From: an uncultured Selenomonas sp.
Lineage (GTDB): Bacteria > Bacillota > Negativicutes > Selenomonadales > Selenomonadaceae
Direction of reading: 5' to 3'
Length of the DNA stretch: 6,448 bases
NCBI GenBank assembly: GCA_938045435.1
Contig: CALIBA010000098.1
Location: 1 to 6,448, forward strand
A model generated the notes under the pieces. That model did not search any database, was not told where the DNA came from, and saw only the letters and a list, made by a program, of their open reading frames with translations. This document shows, in pieces, positions 1-6,225 of the stretch (its first letter is position 1; each line of letters starts with the position of its first letter). Position numbers and translations under genes: made by a program.

Positions 1-29
1 TTCTTTTCTTTTCTCAAAAAATAAGCCAT
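1..29 (-). CDS. Start of a probable IS1634-family transposase (partial, runs off the window)
   Basis: Reading the minus strand from ATG at 29-27 gives MAYFLRKEK before the window ends. An AGAGGTG ribosome binding site lies three bases upstream and a complete promoter lies further upstream (67-95), so this is a genuine gene start rather than a random frame. From memory, the opening MAYFLRK-type sequence resembles the N-terminus of IS1634-family (DDE, IS4 superfamily) transposases common in Clostridia. Only nine residues are visible, so no catalytic residue can be checked and the family call is recall-based inference. If right, the element lies left of this window and is transcribed away from the regulator module. 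Confidence 0.5.
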
Positions 30-47
30 AAACACCTCTAAAAGCAA

Positions 48-67
48 AGTACTATGAAGTACTATGA
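48..67. repeat. Tandem 10-bp repeat at the leftward transcription start
   Basis: AGTACTATGA occurs twice head-to-tail (48-57 and 58-67) and a third, inverted copy is found at 200-209 (TCATAGTACT). The tandem pair begins at the last base of the minus-strand -10 box and covers the predicted start site. That position suits an operator or an IS end sequence, but neither is proven by the sequence. Confidence 0.6.
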
Positions 68-95
68 TTATAACATACTCTAAAAATTTTTTCAA
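67..95 (-). promoter_or_regulatory. Strong sigma-A-type promoter for the leftward transposase-like gene
   Basis: On the minus strand there is TTGAAA (95-90), a 17-base spacer, and a perfect TATAAT (72-67). Transcription would begin near position 60, giving a leader of about 30 bases before the ATG at 29. It is the best consensus-like promoter in the window and supports the reality of the partial minus-strand gene. Confidence 0.7.
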
Positions 96-182
96 ATTTT
101 TTAAAATATTTTTTATGTCAGAAAAGCCTTTAAAATAAAGGTTTTAAAAGAATTGCACAAAATCAAATAGTTTATTAGAAAT

Positions 183-239
183 TTAAAACGTCGGAACTTT
201 CATAGTACTTCGACGGAAGACGGGTATTTGATAAATCAT
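183..239 (-). CDS. Possible 18-residue minus-strand ORF with a good ribosome binding site
   Basis: ATG at 239-237 starts the frame MIYQIPVFRRSTMKVPTF and ends with TAA at 185-183. GAGG lies seven bases upstream of the ATG, which is well placed. The ORF contains the inverted copy of the 10-bp repeat, so it may be the stump of a longer gene cut by the insertion sequence rather than a functional small protein. No family is recognised, and chance occurrence is quite possible. Confidence 0.15.
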   Translation of the reverse strand: MIYQIPVFRRSTMKVPTF

Positions 240-312
240 TCTACCACCTCATCAACCACCGCTGAAAAGCCTTGATTTCCGTGGACTTTTTGCACCCTAA
301 ATGCGTAGACAG

Positions 313-330
313 GAGAGCTTTTCAGCTCTC
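313..330. repeat. Perfect small inverted repeat
   Basis: GAGAGCT (313-319) and AGCTCTC (324-330) form a 7-bp stem with a TTTC loop. There is no T-run on either side, so it is a poor terminator. Its role is unknown; it may be part of a decayed mobile-element end. Confidence 0.4.
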
Positions 331-442
331 GTATTCTGCATATTGTTTGTGGCGCTGCTACATTTTATAATTCATATTTACTGCCTTGCTTTAACTTATT
401 AGTTCACATATAATCAGTGTAATAGAAAAAATACTCTGTGCT

Positions 443-479
443 GTAACATTTTACGGACATTTTTCTGATATGCTATAAG
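443..479 (+). promoter_or_regulatory. Promoter and probable autoregulatory operator of the two-component system
   Basis: Two ACATTT half-sites at 446-451 and 457-462 lie exactly 11 bp apart, the spacing typical of OmpR/PhoB-family dimer binding. The first sits where a -35 box should be: 17 bases separate it from TATGCT (469-474). A second -10 candidate, TATAAG (474-479), has an extended-10 TG upstream. No good TTGACA-like -35 exists, as expected for an activator-dependent promoter. The same arrangement recurs upstream of the ATPase gene, which is why I assign it to the adjacent regulator. Binding itself is inference. Confidence 0.6.
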
Positions 480-501
480 ATAGTTCAAAGGAAGTGAAAA
501 A

Positions 502-1194
502 ATGAAACAGATTTTGATTGTCGAGGACGACAGTTTTTTGAATAAGATGTTAGCTTATAATTTGACTGCTGACGGATACGAGGTGACTTCTGCTCTAAAT
601 GTAAGGACGGCCACCGAAATTCTAAATGCACACGAGTTTGATTTGGTCTTGCTTGATGTTAACCTGCCGGATGGAAATGGATATGATTTGTGCAGGTTGA
701 TTAAGCCGGAACAGCCGGACACCATTGTAATATTCTTGACAGCCAACGATCAGGAGAGCGATCAAATACGGGGATATGAAGTAGGAGCCGTAGATTATAT
801 TACCAAGCCATTTGTTGTTGGAGCTTTGCAGCGCAAAATAAAGGCTATGTTTACCATGCTGGAACATCACAAACCTGCAAAGGACATTTACGACGACGGA
901 CGATTATTTTTGGATTTCTCCAAACAGGCGGCTACCCTAAACGGAAAGCCGTTGGCGCTATCCCCGATGGAATATAAGATGCTTAACCTGTTCCGTAAGA
1001 ATCCGAAGCAAGTTCTTACCCGGCAGCAGTTATTGGAAAAGTTATGGGATGCGGAAGAACGCTTTGTAGATGAACATACTTTGACAACCTCTATCAGTCG
1101 GATTCGCAGTAAGATCGAAACGGACGGCGGTGCGCCCTATATTAAAACCATTTATGGGATGGGTTATCAATGGATGGGAGGCGAAGCAAAATGA
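502..1194 (+). CDS. OmpR/PhoB-family response regulator
   Basis: Cytoplasmic DNA-binding response regulator of 230 residues, the normal size for the family. The receiver domain spans about residues 1-118: acidic pocket D9/D10, phospho-acceptor D52 in LLDVNLPDG, conserved T80 and K102 in the YITKPF turn. A winged-helix effector domain covers about 133-226, with the LSPMEYKML and VLTRQQLLEKLW segments and the recognition helix around HTLTTSISRIRSKIE. AAAGGAAG (487-494) is a well-placed ribosome binding site for the ATG at 502. The stop overlaps the kinase start (ATGA), so the two are translationally coupled. Likely target sites are the ACATTT pairs upstream of this gene and of the ATPase gene. 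The group resembles regulators of antimicrobial-peptide response modules; the cognate signal is not deducible. Confidence 0.93.
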   Translation: MKQILIVEDDSFLNKMLAYNLTADGYEVTSALNVRTATEILNAHEFDLVLLDVNLPDGNGYDLCRLIKPEQPDTIVIFLTANDQESDQIRGYEVGAVDYITKPFVVGALQRKIKAMFTMLEHHKPAKDIYDDGRLFLDFSKQAATLNGKPLALSPMEYKMLNLFRKNPKQVLTRQQLLEKLWDAEERFVDEHTLTTSISRIRSKIETDGGAPYIKTIYGMGYQWMGGEAK

Positions 1195-2216
1195 AGATGA
1201 ACACCATCCCGATTAAATGGCTGTTTTTGGGGGTGTCTATTGTAACGGCACTCATAATGAGCGGTATTACTCTGGTACTGTTTGCGTTGATCCACCAGAC
1301 TACTATTTTGGTAACTGGCGGTATATTGATCCTCGGCTCATTGATAGGGCTATTGCTTCTGACGCAAACTTTCGGAAAACGGCTTTCTCTGTTTACATCT
1401 GATTTGTGTAAAACTTTGGATAACATGATCGACGGAAAAGAAGAACCTGAAATCATAGATGACGGTGAAACTCTTTTGGCGCGGATCAATCATCGGCTTT
1501 CCCGACTTTACCAGATTATGCAAGAAAAACGGCGCAAAGTGGACGAGGAACGGCAGGAACTTCAAACTCTGGTGTCAGATATTTCCCATCAGGTAAAGAC
1601 ACCGGTTAGCAATCTGAAAATGGTAGCGGATACCCTGCTGACAAGGGCGGTATCAGAAACAGAACGTATTGAATTTCTCCGAGGTATTTGTATCCAGACG
1701 GATAAACTTGACTTTCTCTTTCAGGCTCTTGTTAAAACATCCCGTCTGGAAACAGGCGTAATTCAGTTGGAGAAAAAAGACGGACGCCTTTTTGAAACTG
1801 TTGCCCAAGCTATGAGTGGCATTGTATATGCCGCAGAAAAGAAACAGATTAGTGTTTCAGTAGATTGTCCCGAAAACCTGACGGTTTCCCATGACAGCAA
1901 ATGGACAGCGGAAGCCCTTTTTAATCTGTTAGACAATGCAGTGAAATATACCCCCATAGGCGGCAAAATTGCCGTGTCTGTAAAACAATGGGAAATGTAT
2001 GTAGAAATTAAAGTGACTGATACCGGCAAGGGCATTTCTGAAAGCAATCAAGCTGCTATCTTCCGGCGTTTCTATCGAGAGGAAGAAGTACATGAACAGC
2101 CGGGCGTGGGGATCGGTTTGTATCTTGCCCGTGAAATTGTGACACGACAAGGTGGCTATATCAAAGTCGTTTCAGCGCCGAAAAAGGCTCGGAATTTTCC
2201 ATTATGCTCCCTTTGA
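1191..2216 (+). CDS. Intramembrane-sensing sensor histidine kinase (BceS/HPK3i-like), C-terminus frameshifted
   Basis: Membrane histidine kinase, 341 residues from ATG 1191. I prefer this start over ATG 1170 because it overlaps the regulator stop (ATGA) and has GGGAGG nine bases upstream. Two membrane helices (about 10-33 and 38-58) are separated by only a few residues, so there is no extracellular sensor domain; such kinases usually sense through a partner transporter. H-box SHQVKTP with phospho-acceptor H133 and glutamine after the histidine, as in BceS-like kinases. N-box DNAVKYTP (N249), G1 DTGKG (277-281), F-box FRRFY, G2 GVGIGL (305-310) are all intact. After K332 the frame departs from the family pattern: the encoded tail ARNFPLCSL ends at TGA 2214-2216, whereas the -1 frame reads GSEFSIMLPLR and ends at TAA 2219-2221, a typical HATPase C-terminus. 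The shift lies at A5 (2181-2185). Confidence 0.88.
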   Translation: MKMNTIPIKWLFLGVSIVTALIMSGITLVLFALIHQTTILVTGGILILGSLIGLLLLTQTFGKRLSLFTSDLCKTLDNMIDGKEEPEIIDDGETLLARINHRLSRLYQIMQEKRRKVDEERQELQTLVSDISHQVKTPVSNLKMVADTLLTRAVSETERIEFLRGICIQTDKLDFLFQALVKTSRLETGVIQLEKKDGRLFETVAQAMSGIVYAAEKKQISVSVDCPENLTVSHDSKWTAEALFNLLDNAVKYTPIGGKIAVSVKQWEMYVEIKVTDTGKGISESNQAAIFRRFYREEEVHEQPGVGIGLYLAREIVTRQGGYIKVVSAPKKARNFPLCSL

Positions 2217-2220
2217 GGTA

Positions 2221-2261
2221 AAGAACGGCGGGCAGTTTTTGAGCTGCCCGCCGTTCTTTTT
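2221..2261 (+). terminator. Strong Rho-independent terminator after the kinase gene
   Basis: A perfect 15-bp stem (2221-2235 with 2244-2258, GC-rich core GGCGGGCAG/CTGCCCGCC) closes an 8-base loop and runs into T5 at 2257-2261. It starts right after the kinase stop and even includes the last base of the alternative TAA stop. It should end the two-component transcript and so requires a separate promoter for the transporter genes. Confidence 0.92.
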
Positions 2262-2277
2262 CAAATGTCCCGAAAGT

Positions 2278-2299
2278 GTAACATTTCAGTCGGATTTTC
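2278..2299 (+). promoter_or_regulatory. Possible upstream accessory regulator site
   Basis: GTAACATTT (2278-2286) is identical to the left part of the operator before the regulator gene (443-451), and a degenerate GGATTT lies 11 bp after the ACATTT. It is 42 bp, about four helical turns, upstream of the main pair at 2323-2339, so both would face the same side of the DNA. The second half-site is poor, so the call is tentative. Confidence 0.35.
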
Positions 2300-2322
2300 G
2301 ATGGAAATTCTTGCCCCCTCGG

Positions 2323-2351
2323 ACATTTCTGTGACATTTGAGTTTTACAAT
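2323..2351 (+). promoter_or_regulatory. Promoter and probable response-regulator operator of the transporter operon
   Basis: ACATTT at 2323-2328 and 2334-2339 are 11 bp apart. TACAAT (2346-2351, five of six matches to TATAAT) follows the first copy at a 17-base spacing. Half-site spacing and distance to the -10 are the same as in the promoter at 446-474. Transcription would begin around 2358, leaving a leader of about 36 bases before the ATPase ATG at 2394. The preceding terminator makes a promoter here necessary. Regulator binding is inference from the shared pattern. Confidence 0.65.
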
Positions 2352-2393
2352 AACCTTATCAACAGTCAGAGAACCTTGAAAGGAGTTTTGAAT

Positions 2394-3059
2394 ATGAGCG
2401 TTTTACAGGTTATTGACCTTAAAAAGTATTATGGTACAAAGCCAAACATTGTGCGCGCTCTTGACAGCGTGAATCTCACTGTGGAGGACGGCGAGTTTGT
2501 GGCTATTGTTGGAACATCTGGCAGCGGTAAGTCTACGCTATTGCACATGATGGGCGGACTTGATACGCCCACTTCTGGAAATGTGATTGTCCGAGGCAAA
2601 ATGCTGGCAAAGATGAATGACGAACAGCTTACCATTTTCCGCCGTCGCAATATTGGCTTTATTTTTCAAAACTATAACCTTGTCCCTATTTTGAATGTCT
2701 ATGAAAATATCGTTTTGCCGGTAAAACTGGATGGCGATGCCGTGGATAAACATTTTATGTATGAAGTGGTGAAAATGTTGTGGCTGGAAGATAAATTAAA
2801 AAATATGCCCAGCAACCTTTCCGGCGGCCAGCAGCAGCGTGTTGCCATCGCCCGCGCTCTGATTACCAAACCGGCTATTATACTGGCTGACGAGCCGACC
2901 GGCAACCTTGACAGCAAGACCAGCGCCGAAGTGCTGAGACTTATCAAGCGAACCAGCGCCGAATTTCACCAGACTGTTGTAATGATTACCCATAACAACG
3001 ATATTGCCCGCCTCTCTGATCGGATTGTCCGTATTGAGGACGGGAAGATCATGGGCTAA
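2394..3059 (+). CDS. ABC transporter ATP-binding protein (MacB/LolD/BceA type)
   Basis: Cytoplasmic ATPase of 221 residues that would energise the adjacent FtsX-type permease. Motifs in order: Walker A GTSGSGKST (40-48, K46), Q-loop around Q92 in FIFQNYN, signature LSGGQQQR (142-149), Walker B IILADEP with E167, D-loop NLD, H-loop H200 in MITHN. The LSGGQQQRVAIARAL and DEPTGNLD strings are typical of the MacB/LolD/BceA clade. ATG 2394 is chosen because AAAGGAG (2379-2385) precedes it at good spacing and homology begins there; an in-frame ATG at 2265 would put the promoter and operator inside the coding sequence. The permease gene follows after 14 bases. All catalytic residues are present, so the protein should be active. 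Confidence 0.95.
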   Translation: MSVLQVIDLKKYYGTKPNIVRALDSVNLTVEDGEFVAIVGTSGSGKSTLLHMMGGLDTPTSGNVIVRGKMLAKMNDEQLTIFRRRNIGFIFQNYNLVPILNVYENIVLPVKLDGDAVDKHFMYEVVKMLWLEDKLKNMPSNLSGGQQQRVAIARALITKPAIILADEPTGNLDSKTSAEVLRLIKRTSAEFHQTVVMITHNNDIARLSDRIVRIEDGKIMG

Positions 3060-3073
3060 GGAGGTGAAATGTT

Positions 3074-5566
3074 ATGACATGGCCGTTTGAAAATGATACT
3101 CATAAAATTGAAAAAAAGTTGGCAAAAAAAAGTTTTCAAGCAAATCGCACAAGAAACATCATTGCTATTATTTCAATTATTTTAACTACAATTCTTTTCA
3201 CGGGGCTGTTTACTTTACAAAGGGGATTAACAGAGAGTACAGAACGGGCCGACATGATTTTATCTGGTGGGGATGGTCATGCCAGAATCATTGATTTGAA
3301 CCAGTCTGAGTACGATATCATTAGCACCCATCCTCTAATTCACGAAATTGCGTATTGCCGCACACTTGCTGATAGCGTGGATAACACAGAATTGTCTAAA
3401 CGAGAAACTCTCTTTTTATATTATGACGATAATGCTCTGAAATATAATTTTATAGAACCTACCAGCGGACATAGGCCGAAAGCAGAAAATGAAATTATAG
3501 CAGATACGCAGACATTGGAACTTCTTAATGTTCCGCTGTCAGTAGGAGAAAAAATTACATTGGAATTGACCGTACAGGACCAGAAAATAAAACGTGACTT
3601 TATTTTGGCTGGATGGTGGGAAAGCTATCCCGGCGTCTATTATGGAACTATCGTTACGTCTAAATCATATATGCAGGCACATGCAGAGGAAATTCAATAT
3701 AAGAAAGGCACTGAAACAGGTTCCATTACCGCAATTATTAAATTTGCTAACGCAGATAATGTAAGTGAAGATTTGAAAACCGTTGTAGAAGAAAGTGGTT
3801 TTTCTACTAATGTTGGTGATGACAACTATATCAATGCGGGGATAAACCCAAAGTATTCATCTTTGAGCAAAACAACTGCAATAGGAACAAATATCGTTCT
3901 TGTATGTGCGTTGTTTATGTTTTTGTTGGTAGGATACCTTATCATATATAATATATTTCAAATTTCTGTGTTAAGAGATATTCATTTTTGGGGCCTCTTA
4001 AAAACCATTGGTACTTCAGAATGCCAAATTCGCTCAATCATTCGTAGGCAGACATTCCGGCTTTCCGTAATCGGAATTCCTGTTGGTCTGCTGGCTGGTT
4101 ATTTGATTGGGAAAATATTGCTGCCTATACTGATGAAAGCTAGCGCCTTTTCCGATTATGATGCAATTATATCTCCGAATCCTCTCATTTTTATTGCAGC
4201 TTCTTTATTTACCTTTTTGACCGTATGGATCAGTACGAGAAAATCCGAAAAGACAGCGGCAAAAGTTTCGCCCATTGAAGCGGTTAGATATACAGACACC
4301 GACCCCGTCTTTGAGAAAAGAAAGAAGCGTCGTATGTATGTTGGAAATATTTGTTGTGCTATGGCATGGGCAAATTTAGGGAGAAACAAAAAGCGTACCG
4401 CACTGGTTGTCCTTAGCCTTTCCTTAAGCATTGTTCTGACCAATACAGTTTTTACGCTTTCCAACAGTGCCAACCCAGAAAAAGCGATTGAAAATTTGAT
4501 TGGGGCAGAATTTTGTGTGGGACATAATAATCTTCTAAATTATATTGAGATAAACGAAAACAGCGCGATAAGCAAAAGCATGGTGGAGAGTATTCAATCT
4601 CAACCCGGCTTTGAAAATGGTGGCTATGAATACGGGTGCCGCGCATCTTATAGGAGCGATACAACACAACAGGTTGTAAACCAGCAGGAGGACGGTTCTT
4701 TTGATACCCACATTTACGGATTAGATTGTACGCTCCTTTTTTGGGCAAAATTAGTTGATGGCGAGTTAGATACAGAAAAGTTGGCATCCGGGCAATATAT
4801 TTTGGAAGGCGCTTATGTTAATTCCAGAGGTGACATGGATGAAAGCAGCATGAACCATGCCGTAGGTAATACCGTACAGTTATATTGCAACGGCGCGGTT
4901 CAAGAATTTACAGTATTAGGACATATCGTTGCAAATGAAGGTAATACCTATGATTGGCTCGGATCGTGCTTCTTCTTGCCCAGTAATATTTATCAGTCGT
5001 TCACCGGAAATAATTATGCCATGACGTACCTTTTTAATGTGTATGATGGTTATGAAAATCAAATGAACCGCTTTTTAGAACAATATGTGAGCGAAGTGGA
5101 ACCGGAAATGGCCTTCCGTTCAAAAGATACGATTATGGCTGGTGTTTCAGACATCCAAAACATCATAATTTCCGTGGGCGGCACTATGGCTTTTCTCATT
5201 GGAATTATTGGCCTGTTGAATTTTGCCAATACAATATTGACCAGTTTATTCAGCCGCCGTCAAGAATTTGCGTTGATACAAAGTGTAGGTATGACCGGTA
5301 AACAGCTTCGCCGTTTGCTTTGCATGGAAAGCTGTTTATATATTATATTCTCTGTTGTAATCGCTGTCCCATTTTGCTTTGCTATTGCCACAGCGGTTGT
5401 TCGTCCCGTATGTGAAATGATCTGGTTTTTAAGCTATAACGCAAACTATTATCCAGTAATACTCATTTCAATCATTTTGTTGTTCATCGGTATTTTCATT
5501 CCTTGTTTTCTCAATAAATCCATCAGTAAGGAGAGTGTTGTGGAAAGGTTGAAGCGGGGTGAATAA
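3074..5566 (+). CDS. FtsX-family ABC transporter permease, two-repeat, 830 residues
   Basis: Integral membrane partner of the preceding ATPase. Eight hydrophobic helices are visible: about 28-48, 272-296, 331-352, 368-388, 441-462, 697-724, 752-777 and 792-813. They form two FtsX repeats of four, each with a large domain between its first and second helix (about 50-270 and 463-695), predicted outside the membrane. FtsX-like cytoplasmic segments RDIHFWGLLKTIG (301-313) and RRQEFALIQSVGM (728-740) resemble each other. This differs from BceB (ten helices, a single large loop between helices 7 and 8). AGGAGGTG (3059-3066) is a near-perfect ribosome binding site; an upstream ATG at 3069 is out of frame and stops at once. 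Such permeases usually move or sense lipid- or peptide-like molecules at the envelope; the substrate here is unknown. The frame is intact throughout. Confidence 0.92.
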   Translation: MTWPFENDTHKIEKKLAKKSFQANRTRNIIAIISIILTTILFTGLFTLQRGLTESTERADMILSGGDGHARIIDLNQSEYDIISTHPLIHEIAYCRTLADSVDNTELSKRETLFLYYDDNALKYNFIEPTSGHRPKAENEIIADTQTLELLNVPLSVGEKITLELTVQDQKIKRDFILAGWWESYPGVYYGTIVTSKSYMQAHAEEIQYKKGTETGSITAIIKFANADNVSEDLKTVVEESGFSTNVGDDNYINAGINPKYSSLSKTTAIGTNIVLVCALFMFLLVGYLIIYNIFQISVLRDIHFWGLLKTIGTSECQIRSIIRRQTFRLSVIGIPVGLLAGYLIGKILLPILMKASAFSDYDAIISPNPLIFIAASLFTFLTVWISTRKSEKTAAKVSPIEAVRYTDTDPVFEKRKKRRMYVGNICCAMAWANLGRNKKRTALVVLSLSLSIVLTNTVFTLSNSANPEKAIENLIGAEFCVGHNNLLNYIEINENSAISKSMVESIQSQPGFENGGYEYGCRASYRSDTTQQVVNQQEDGSFDTHIYGLDCTLLFWAKLVDGELDTEKLASGQYILEGAYVNSRGDMDESSMNHAVGNTVQLYCNGAVQEFTVLGHIVANEGNTYDWLGSCFFLPSNIYQSFTGNNYAMTYLFNVYDGYENQMNRFLEQYVSEVEPEMAFRSKDTIMAGVSDIQNIIISVGGTMAFLIGIIGLLNFANTILTSLFSRRQEFALIQSVGMTGKQLRRLLCMESCLYIIFSVVIAVPFCFAIATAVVRPVCEMIWFLSYNANYYPVILISIILLFIGIFIPCFLNKSISKESVVERLKRGE

Positions 5567-5568
5567 CA

Positions 5569-6225
5569 GTGGGACATAGGAGCAGAAAGCCGAAAGGGAA
5601 AAGACTTGTTGCAAGATTGGTTTTAACAGCCATATTCATCATGTTTATTATATGCGTTGCTAAGTTGCCCACAATCAATGTGCTACTACAGGAAATATTA
5701 TCTCCGGGCCAGTCAGCAAGCACAGAATATGGCTGGAATTTGATACTGGTCAACCAAGATTATAAGGTGCCAAAGGATTGGGATATTGAGCTTACAGAGT
5801 TGTCTAATGGGCAAAGCGTTGATAGTCGCATTTATCCAGACCTGCAACAAATGTTTGATGATATGTGAGCGCAAGGAGTATATCCTGTCGTTGCTTCTGG
5901 CTATCGAACGTCAGAAAAGCAACAAGAGTTGATGAATGAAAAAATTGCTGAGTTAAAAGAACAAGGATATTCCAATTCGGAGGCGAAAACAGAAGCACCG
6001 CGCTAGGTATCAGTTGTGGGCTATAGTGAACACCAAACAGGTTTAGCTGTTGACATCAATGCAGATGGAGTAAACTCAACCGGAGATCAGGTCTACAAAT
6101 GGCTTAAAAAAAACGCCTGGCAATATGGCTTTATTTTACGGTATCCTTCGGACAAAGAAGATCTTACAGGTACGGCCTATGAGCCTTGGCATTACCGTTA
6201 TGTAGGGAGAAACGCCGCAGAGGAA
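5569..6225 (+). pseudogene. VanY-like D-alanyl-D-alanine carboxypeptidase (peptidase M15B), two nonsense stops, 3' end replaced
   Basis: GTG 5569 starts two bases after the permease stop, with GGGGTG seven bases upstream. The frame encodes a membrane anchor (about residues 17-31) and then an M15B zinc D,D-carboxypeptidase, which would trim the terminal D-Ala of peptidoglycan stem peptides outside the membrane. TGA at 5866-5868 cuts the product to 99 residues, before any catalytic motif; a second stop, TAG, is at 6004-6006. Reading through both, every hallmark is encoded: SGYRTS (from 5896), SEHQTGLAVD (6025-6054, zinc ligands H and D) and EPWH (6181-6192, catalytic E and ligand H). Family pattern suggests the stops replaced Arg (CGA to TGA) and Trp (TGG to TAG), single transitions. 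After GRNAAEE (about 6225) the family similarity ends. Sequencing error is possible but two independent stops make it less likely. Confidence 0.82.

Larger units (their letters stand above)
96..440. other. Region without a convincing gene; AT-rich DNA with small hairpins
   Basis: No frame on either strand holds a supported gene. Visible structures are an imperfect A/T-rich hairpin at 122-145 (CCTTTA against TAAAGG with short A/T extensions), an imperfect stem at 189-215 (CGTCGGAA against TTCGACG), and a perfect 7-bp stem with a 4-base loop at 313-330 (GAGAGCT/AGCTCTC). The minus strand carries an open frame of about 41 codons from roughly 365 to 241 without an ATG, followed by an 18-codon ORF (239-183). 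The stretch probably includes the IS boundary and decayed flanking DNA. Confidence 0.5.

Noticed and set aside
122..145. Rho-independent terminator at the A/T-rich hairpin
   Set aside because: The stem is imperfect and has only two G-C pairs, and no gene ends next to it.
1170..1190. Earlier kinase start at ATG 1170
   Set aside because: The GGGAGG site lies downstream of it and fits ATG 1191, which also forms the usual ATGA overlap with the regulator stop.
2265..2393. In-frame N-terminal extension of the ATPase from ATG 2265
   Set aside because: It would place the promoter, operator and ribosome binding site inside coding sequence, and the extra residues do not resemble any part of an ABC ATPase; ATG 2394 has a well-placed AAAGGAG.
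4156..4787. Minus-strand open frames of about 105-111 codons inside the permease gene
   Set aside because: They lie opposite an intact, motif-bearing gene, lack ribosome binding sites and resemble no known protein.
5569..5868. A complete 99-residue membrane protein ending at the TGA
   Set aside because: The frame continues after the stop with an unbroken match to the M15B pattern, so the short product is a truncated carboxypeptidase and not a distinct gene.
5866..6006. Alternative genetic code or selenocysteine at the TGA
   Set aside because: TGA ends the regulator gene normally, a TAG interrupts the same frame, and the position aligns with an ordinary residue and not a catalytic cysteine.
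502..6225. A vancomycin-resistance (van) operon
   Set aside because: No D-Ala-D-Lac or D-Ala-D-Ser ligase, VanH, VanX or VanT is present; only a VanY-like peptidase and an OmpR-type two-component pair, which also occur in other envelope modules.
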